A stretch of DNA of 8,140 nucleotides from Deltaproteobacteria bacterium. GTDB lineage: Bacteria; UBA10199; SPLOWO2-01-44-7. The stretch spans positions 1 to 8,140 of the forward strand of contig JAUYJH010000041.1 in NCBI GenBank assembly GCA_030688705.1, given 5' to 3'. The first letter of the stretch is position 1. Every line of letters begins with the position of its first letter. The translations under genes and the position numbers were made by a program. The notes under the pieces were generated by a model. That model saw nothing but the letters and a program-made list of their open reading frames with translations. It had not been told where the DNA came from and did not search any database. Shown here one piece after another: positions 4,861-8,140 of this stretch.

Positions 4861-6309
4861 ATGATTAAAATTAAAATCAATGACAAAGAATTGAAAGTAG
4901 CAGAGGGGACAACCGTCCTGCAGGCGGCGCTCGCCAATAAAATCGACATTCCCTATTTTTGCTATCACAAAAAACTCTCCATCGCCGGCAACTGCCGGAT
5001 GTGTCTGGTCAACATCAAGGGACAGAACAAACCGGTGATCTCGTGCCGCGAGCGGGTCAAAGAGGGGATGGAGGTCGACACGAAGTCGACGGAAGTTAAA
5101 AAGATGCAGCAGGGAGTTTTGGAATTTGTTTTGAAAAACCATCCCTTGGACTGCCCCATCTGCGATCAGTCGGGCGAGTGCGATCTGCAGGACAACTATT
5201 TCAAATTTTCGAAATTTCCATCCAGACTGGAGGACAAAAAAATCCGCAAGCCGAAAGCGAAACCTTTGGGACCGCTGGTTACGCTTGATGATGAACGCTG
5301 TATTTTGTGCACCCGTTGCGTCCGGTTTTGCGATGAGGTTGCCGGTACGCACGAGCTTTGCATCACCCAGCGCGGCGGGCATTCAGAGCTTACCACCTAT
5401 CCCGGCAAACCACTGACAAACGCCTATTCGCTTTGTACTGTGGATGTCTGCCCCGTGGGGGCCTTAACCTCCACCGATTTCCGTTTCAAAAAACGGGTCT
5501 GGTTTTTGAAAACGACCCCCTCGATCTGCACCGGTTGTGCCACCGGCTGCAATATCAAGATGGATTGGGATGATGCGCAAGTTTATCGCTATCGCCCGCG
5601 CGAGAACGAGGCGGTCAATCAGGTCTGGATGTGCGATGAAGGCCGGCTCTCTTACAAATTTATAAACGAAAACCGCTTGTTCGATCCGCTTATCAAAAAA
5701 AATGGTGAGTTTGTGAAAGTGGAATGGAAAGAGGCGATGAGAGAATCGGCCGCTATTTTGGGAGACACACCGGTCGCCTCTTCGGTGATCGGTGTTTTAT
5801 CGGCACAAGCGAGTTGCGAAGAAAATTCGGCGCTGAAGAAATTTTTAGAAACTCTTTTTCCAAAAGCAGAATTTTTTTGGACAAAAAAAGAGGTCAAAAA
5901 CCCATCCCACGACAAATTTTTGATCGATGCCGACAAAAATCCGAACTCCGCCTTTCTGTCTCTTCTAGGTGTCGGACCCCTAGAGGGGGGACCCTTAGCT
6001 AAGGGCGCGATTTATATCATATTAGACAACCTGACGGGGAAGCAAAGAGAGGCCCTCGTTGCTTCCAAACCCAAAAAGGTCATTTTGTTCACCTCAAACT
6101 TTGGGGACGTTCCCCTTGAAGGGGGAACGTCCCCTTTAATGTGGGCCGATATTATTTTGCCCAAGCCGACCTTTGCGGAACAAGAGGGGACGTTCATCAA
6201 CCGGCAGGGGATGACCCAAAAAGCCAAAAAGGCCTTTGAGCCGAAGGGGCATGCACGAGAAATTGGAAAGGTTTTAGAAGAACTATGGACTACGCTGTCG
6301 CCGCGTTAA
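4861..6309 (+). CDS. nuoG: NADH-quinone oxidoreductase subunit G, short form
   Basis: Iron-sulfur subunit that conducts electrons from NuoF towards NuoI and NuoB. It has 482 residues; typical NuoG has about 700-900. Ligand sets in order: N1b Cys34, Cys45, Cys48, Cys62; N5 His94, Cys98, Cys101, Cys107; N4 Cys147, Cys150, Cys153, Cys197; and off-path N7 Cys223, Cys226, Cys230, Cys258 (C-x2-C-x3-C-x27-C). Only about 200 residues follow N7, so the molybdopterin-oxidoreductase-like domain is reduced to its start and its end (FAEQEGTFINRQG and following). In between lie two in-frame palindromic segments, both encoding PLEGG (373-377 and 418-422). The ATG at 4861 gives the standard N-terminus of a ferredoxin-like domain. 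No ribosome site is seen. Its end overlaps nuoH by 25 bases. Confidence 0.93.
   Translation: MIKIKINDKELKVAEGTTVLQAALANKIDIPYFCYHKKLSIAGNCRMCLVNIKGQNKPVISCRERVKEGMEVDTKSTEVKKMQQGVLEFVLKNHPLDCPICDQSGECDLQDNYFKFSKFPSRLEDKKIRKPKAKPLGPLVTLDDERCILCTRCVRFCDEVAGTHELCITQRGGHSELTTYPGKPLTNAYSLCTVDVCPVGALTSTDFRFKKRVWFLKTTPSICTGCATGCNIKMDWDDAQVYRYRPRENEAVNQVWMCDEGRLSYKFINENRLFDPLIKKNGEFVKVEWKEAMRESAAILGDTPVASSVIGVLSAQASCEENSALKKFLETLFPKAEFFWTKKEVKNPSHDKFLIDADKNPNSAFLSLLGVGPLEGGPLAKGAIYIILDNLTGKQREALVASKPKKVILFTSNFGDVPLEGGTSPLMWADIILPKPTFAEQEGTFINRQGMTQKAKKAFEPKGHAREIGKVLEELWTTLSPR
5965..6005. repeat. In-frame palindromic repeat in nuoG, first copy
   Basis: CTAGG (5965-5969) pairs with CCTAG (5979-5983). 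CCCCTAGAGGGGGGA (5977-5991) is a hairpin-forming core, and CCCTTAGCTAAGGG (5992-6005) is a perfect 14-bp palindrome. The nuoG frame continues unbroken and reads as LGVGPLEGGPLAKG. The core matches the second copy at 6112-6126 at 13 of 15 bases. Confidence 0.75.
6103..6134. repeat. In-frame palindromic repeat in nuoG, second copy (13-bp perfect stem)
   Basis: GGGGACGTTCCCC (6103-6115) and GGGGAACGTCCCC (6122-6134) are perfect inverted repeats around a 6-base loop. The core CCCCTTGAAGGGGGA (6112-6126) repeats the core of the first copy exactly 135 bases (45 codons) later, in the same frame, giving VPLEGGTSP. The stem is strong enough to form in mRNA within a coding sequence. Confidence 0.85.
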
Positions 6310-7544
6310 AAACATTTCTGATCTTTTTTGTGGTGATCAACATCGTGCCGCTTTTGATCTGGCTCGAGCGGAAGGGCTCGGCCTATATTCAAGACCGCCG
6401 CGGCCCCAACCGCGCCGCCATTCTGGGGGTACGGCTCGGCGGCATGATTCATTCCTTAAATGATGTCGTCAAACTTTTGTTCAAAGAAGATATTATCCCC
6501 TCTCATGTCAACAAACCCCTCTTTATTATCGCCCCGATGATTGCCATGTTTGTGGCGACCATCGCCTTGGGAGTGATTCCTTTCGGCGATCCGGTGGTGC
6601 TTGGTTCCCATAAACCGTTCCTCCTGCAGGTGGCCGATCTGGATGTGGGGCTTCTTTATGTTTTTGCCGTTTCGAGTCTTGGGGTTTACGGGGTGATGCT
6701 GGCCGGCTGGGCCGCCAACAACAAATATTCCCTCTTGGGTGGGCTCCGTTCCGCCGCGCAGATGGTCAGTTATGAGGTGGCGATGGGTCTTTCCGTCGTT
6801 GGCATTTTTTTGATGTCCGGTTCACTGCGTCTCTCCGATATTGTGAACCAACAGGGGGCCAATCTTTTTCACTGGAATATTTTTCTCCAGCCGGTCGCTT
6901 TTTTTATTTTTCTGGCCGCCCTTTTCGCAGAGACCAACCGTTTGCCTTTTGACTTGCCCGAAGGGGAATCCGAGCTGGTCGCTGGTTTTCACGTGGAATA
7001 TTCGAGCATGAAGTTTGCCCTCTTTTTTATGGCCGAATACGCCCATATCATTGTCGGTTCCTGCATCATCACCACGCTTTTTTTCGGCGGATGGAATATC
7101 CCGTTCGTCTCCGCCGATTGGATCAAAGCCAACGCCGATTTTGTTTTGAAACTTTTGTGGGTCTCTTTGGGCCTCTTTTCTGTGGTCGGTGGAGGGCTCC
7201 TTTGCCGTCGTTTCAAAAAACAGCGTTACGGCGATCTGCGCGATTTTGAGCCGCTGGTCTTTGGAGTGCCGGGTGTTTTAACCGGCTTTGGTTTGCTCGG
7301 CCTCTTCGCTCTTTTCGGCGCCGGCTTGATTCTTCCCGCGTGGGGTGTTTCGATCATGATTGCCGCTTTACAGATTGGGGTCTTTTTGGCAAAAGTTTTA
7401 TTTTTCTGCTTCTTTTTTATCTGGGTTCGGTGGACTCTACCCCGCTTTCGCTATGATCAGCTGATGAAATTGGGGTGGCAGATCATGCTCCCGTTGGCCT
7501 TGGTCAATATTTTGGTGACGGGTTGGGTGGTATTGGTGCGTTGA
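6285..7544 (+). CDS. nuoH: NADH-quinone oxidoreductase subunit H, long form
   Basis: Membrane subunit (ND1, Nqo8 family) that closes the quinone chamber and links quinone reduction to proton pumping. It has 419 residues; usual length is about 320-350. Conserved parts: LIWLERKGSAYIQDRRGPNRA (25-44, in part), DVVKLLFKED (60-69), ETNRLPFDLPEGESELVAGFHVEYSSMKF (216-244, in part), and WVRWTLPRFRYDQLM (380-394). I count about ten hydrophobic segments instead of eight. The surplus, about 75 residues at roughly 280-355, lies between the FFGGW loop and the penultimate conserved helix. It has two hydrophobic stretches (about 287-305 and 329-352) separated by a basic segment (RRFKKQRYGDLRD). The start overlaps the end of nuoG by 25 bases, which indicates coupling, with a weak AGAAGAA purine run upstream. 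nuoJ follows after one base. Confidence 0.95.
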   Translation: MDYAVAALKTFLIFFVVINIVPLLIWLERKGSAYIQDRRGPNRAAILGVRLGGMIHSLNDVVKLLFKEDIIPSHVNKPLFIIAPMIAMFVATIALGVIPFGDPVVLGSHKPFLLQVADLDVGLLYVFAVSSLGVYGVMLAGWAANNKYSLLGGLRSAAQMVSYEVAMGLSVVGIFLMSGSLRLSDIVNQQGANLFHWNIFLQPVAFFIFLAALFAETNRLPFDLPEGESELVAGFHVEYSSMKFALFFMAEYAHIIVGSCIITTLFFGGWNIPFVSADWIKANADFVLKLLWVSLGLFSVVGGGLLCRRFKKQRYGDLRDFEPLVFGVPGVLTGFGLLGLFALFGAGLILPAWGVSIMIAALQIGVFLAKVLFFCFFFIWVRWTLPRFRYDQLMKLGWQIMLPLALVNILVTGWVVLVR

Positions 7545-7545
7545 T

Positions 7546-8040
7546 ATGGAAACGACTCTTTTTTACATCTTTGGAGGCATGGCGGTGGTGACCGCATTGC
7601 TCATGGTCACGCGGCAAAATCCCATTTTTTCTGCCGTTTGGCTGGTGGTCAGTTTTTTTGCGTTTGCTGTTTTGTTTTTGATGCTCGATGCCCAGTTTGT
7701 GGCGGTGTTGCAAATTTTGCTCTATGCCGGCGCCATCATGGTCTTGTTTATCTTCGTCATCATGCTTTTGAATGTGCGCGAAGAGGAACTCAAACCGAAA
7801 GTCATGCAGTTTTCCGGCATTTTGGGCGGAGGGGCGGCCATTTACCTGATTGTGCTGTTCACCCTTGGCATTTTGAAAGAGCCGGTCGCGGCTTTTGGTC
7901 CGGTTCCGGCCGATTTCGGCTATGTGGCGCCGGTCGGAAGACTTTTATTCACCAAATATCTGATTCCATTTGAGTTGACATCGGTTTTGCTGTTGGTGGC
8001 CATTGTCGGTTCGGTGGTGATGGGGAAGCGGAAAATATGA
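7546..8040 (+). CDS. nuoJ: NADH-quinone oxidoreductase subunit J
   Basis: Membrane subunit (ND6, Nqo10 family) between NuoA/NuoH and the antiporter-like subunits. It has 164 residues and five hydrophobic helices, at about 5-22, 28-47, 53-76, 88-110 and 139-159. Helix 3 carries the conserved LQILLYAGAIMVLFIFVIML (55-74), with Tyr60 and the region that in structures forms a pi-bulge taking part in the catalytic cycle. The C-terminal GRLLFTKYLIPFELTSVLLL is the standard last-helix motif. The ATG follows the nuoH stop by a single base, so nuoI is not in its usual place between them. The TGA overlaps another ATG (8037), but the reading frame from there soon enters a repeat. Confidence 0.94.
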   Translation: METTLFYIFGGMAVVTALLMVTRQNPIFSAVWLVVSFFAFAVLFLMLDAQFVAVLQILLYAGAIMVLFIFVIMLLNVREEELKPKVMQFSGILGGGAAIYLIVLFTLGILKEPVAAFGPVPADFGYVAPVGRLLFTKYLIPFELTSVLLLVAIVGSVVMGKRKI

Positions 8041-8068
8041 GAAACAGTTCACAAGAATATAAAAAAGA

Positions 8069-8140
8069 AGTACCTCGTACCTGGTACCTTGTACCTAGTT
8101 TTCACGGCTACCAGGCACTAGGTACTAGGTACTAGGTACT
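8069..8140. repeat. Large inverted repeat of TAGGTAC-like heptamers after nuoJ (may continue past the edge)
   Basis: The left arm has four direct heptamers GTACCTN in a row (8070-8097, last base C, G, T, A). The right arm has three exact copies of TAGGTAC (8119-8139) preceded by a diverged one, CAGGCAC (8112-8118). The arms are inverted complements of each other around a 14-base centre (8098-8111), so the whole can fold into a hairpin of about 29 pairs with a few mismatches. The right arm reaches the window edge and may be longer. It begins 29 bases after the nuoJ stop, where nuoK would be expected. Confidence 0.85.

Noticed and set aside
5521..6309. Frameshift or pseudogene explanation for the short NuoG
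   Set aside because: The frame is continuous, the conserved C-terminal motif is reached in frame, and the overlap with nuoH is normal. A reduced domain fits better than a broken gene.
7122..7350. The extra NuoH segment as a fused or degenerate NuoI
   Set aside because: It is hydrophobic and has only one cysteine (Cys307), with none of the ferredoxin C-x2-C-x2-C motifs.
8037..8135. A 32-residue open frame whose ATG overlaps the nuoJ stop
   Set aside because: More than half of it is read from the heptamer repeat, it is not NuoK-like (no membrane helix) and it has no ribosome site of its own. It is more likely repeat readthrough than a gene.

Overview
The window carries the front part of a nuo operon for the proton-pumping NADH:quinone oxidoreductase (respiratory complex I), read on the + strand as nuoA-B-C-D-E-F-G-H-J. 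A divergent lipoprotein gene is cut off by the left edge. Every nuo subunit is recognisable from family motifs and cluster or quinone-site residues. The organism is a bacterium with GC near 50% by eye. The complex I type, the weak Shine-Dalgarno sites and the many short palindromic repeats suggest an uncultivated, deltaproteobacteria-like or candidate-phylum lineage. That placement is an inference with low confidence.

Layout. Positions 1-112 (minus) encode the start of a small secreted lipoprotein. Positions 113-273 are the divergent control region, with a candidate sigma-70-like promoter facing nuoA and two inverted repeats. nuoA, nuoB, nuoC and nuoD (274-2932) encode a membrane arm subunit and the connecting module that holds cluster N2 and the quinone site. 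nuoE, nuoF and nuoG (3068-6309) encode the NADH-oxidising module. nuoH and nuoJ (6285-8040) are membrane subunits. The reading order is tightly coupled at E/F (1-nt overlap), G/H (25-nt overlap) and H/J (1-nt gap). The other junctions are looser and two of the three wider ones (C/D, D/E), plus F/G, are occupied by repeats.

Three things stand out. First, the operon is riddled with small palindromic repeats of at least three kinds: TTGTCAT-ended elements of about 87 bp, a CCCCTNGANGGGGGA family, and a 20-bp CCTGCC/GGCAGG palindrome. They sit between genes and also inside genes. One supplies a likely start codon of nuoD, one supplies the last residues and stop codon of nuoF, and others lie in frame inside nuoF and nuoG. 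Second, NuoG is only 482 residues: all four iron-sulfur sites including N7 are kept, but the molybdopterin-like domain is strongly reduced. NuoH, in contrast, has about 75 extra residues. Third, nuoI, normally between nuoH and nuoJ, is absent from that place.

The last 72 bases are a large inverted repeat built of heptamers related to TAGGTAC, right where nuoK would be expected to begin. I found no RNA gene, CRISPR array or transposase gene. I do not see a clearly new biological system. The most unusual signal is the colonisation of an essential respiratory operon by coding-compatible palindromes.
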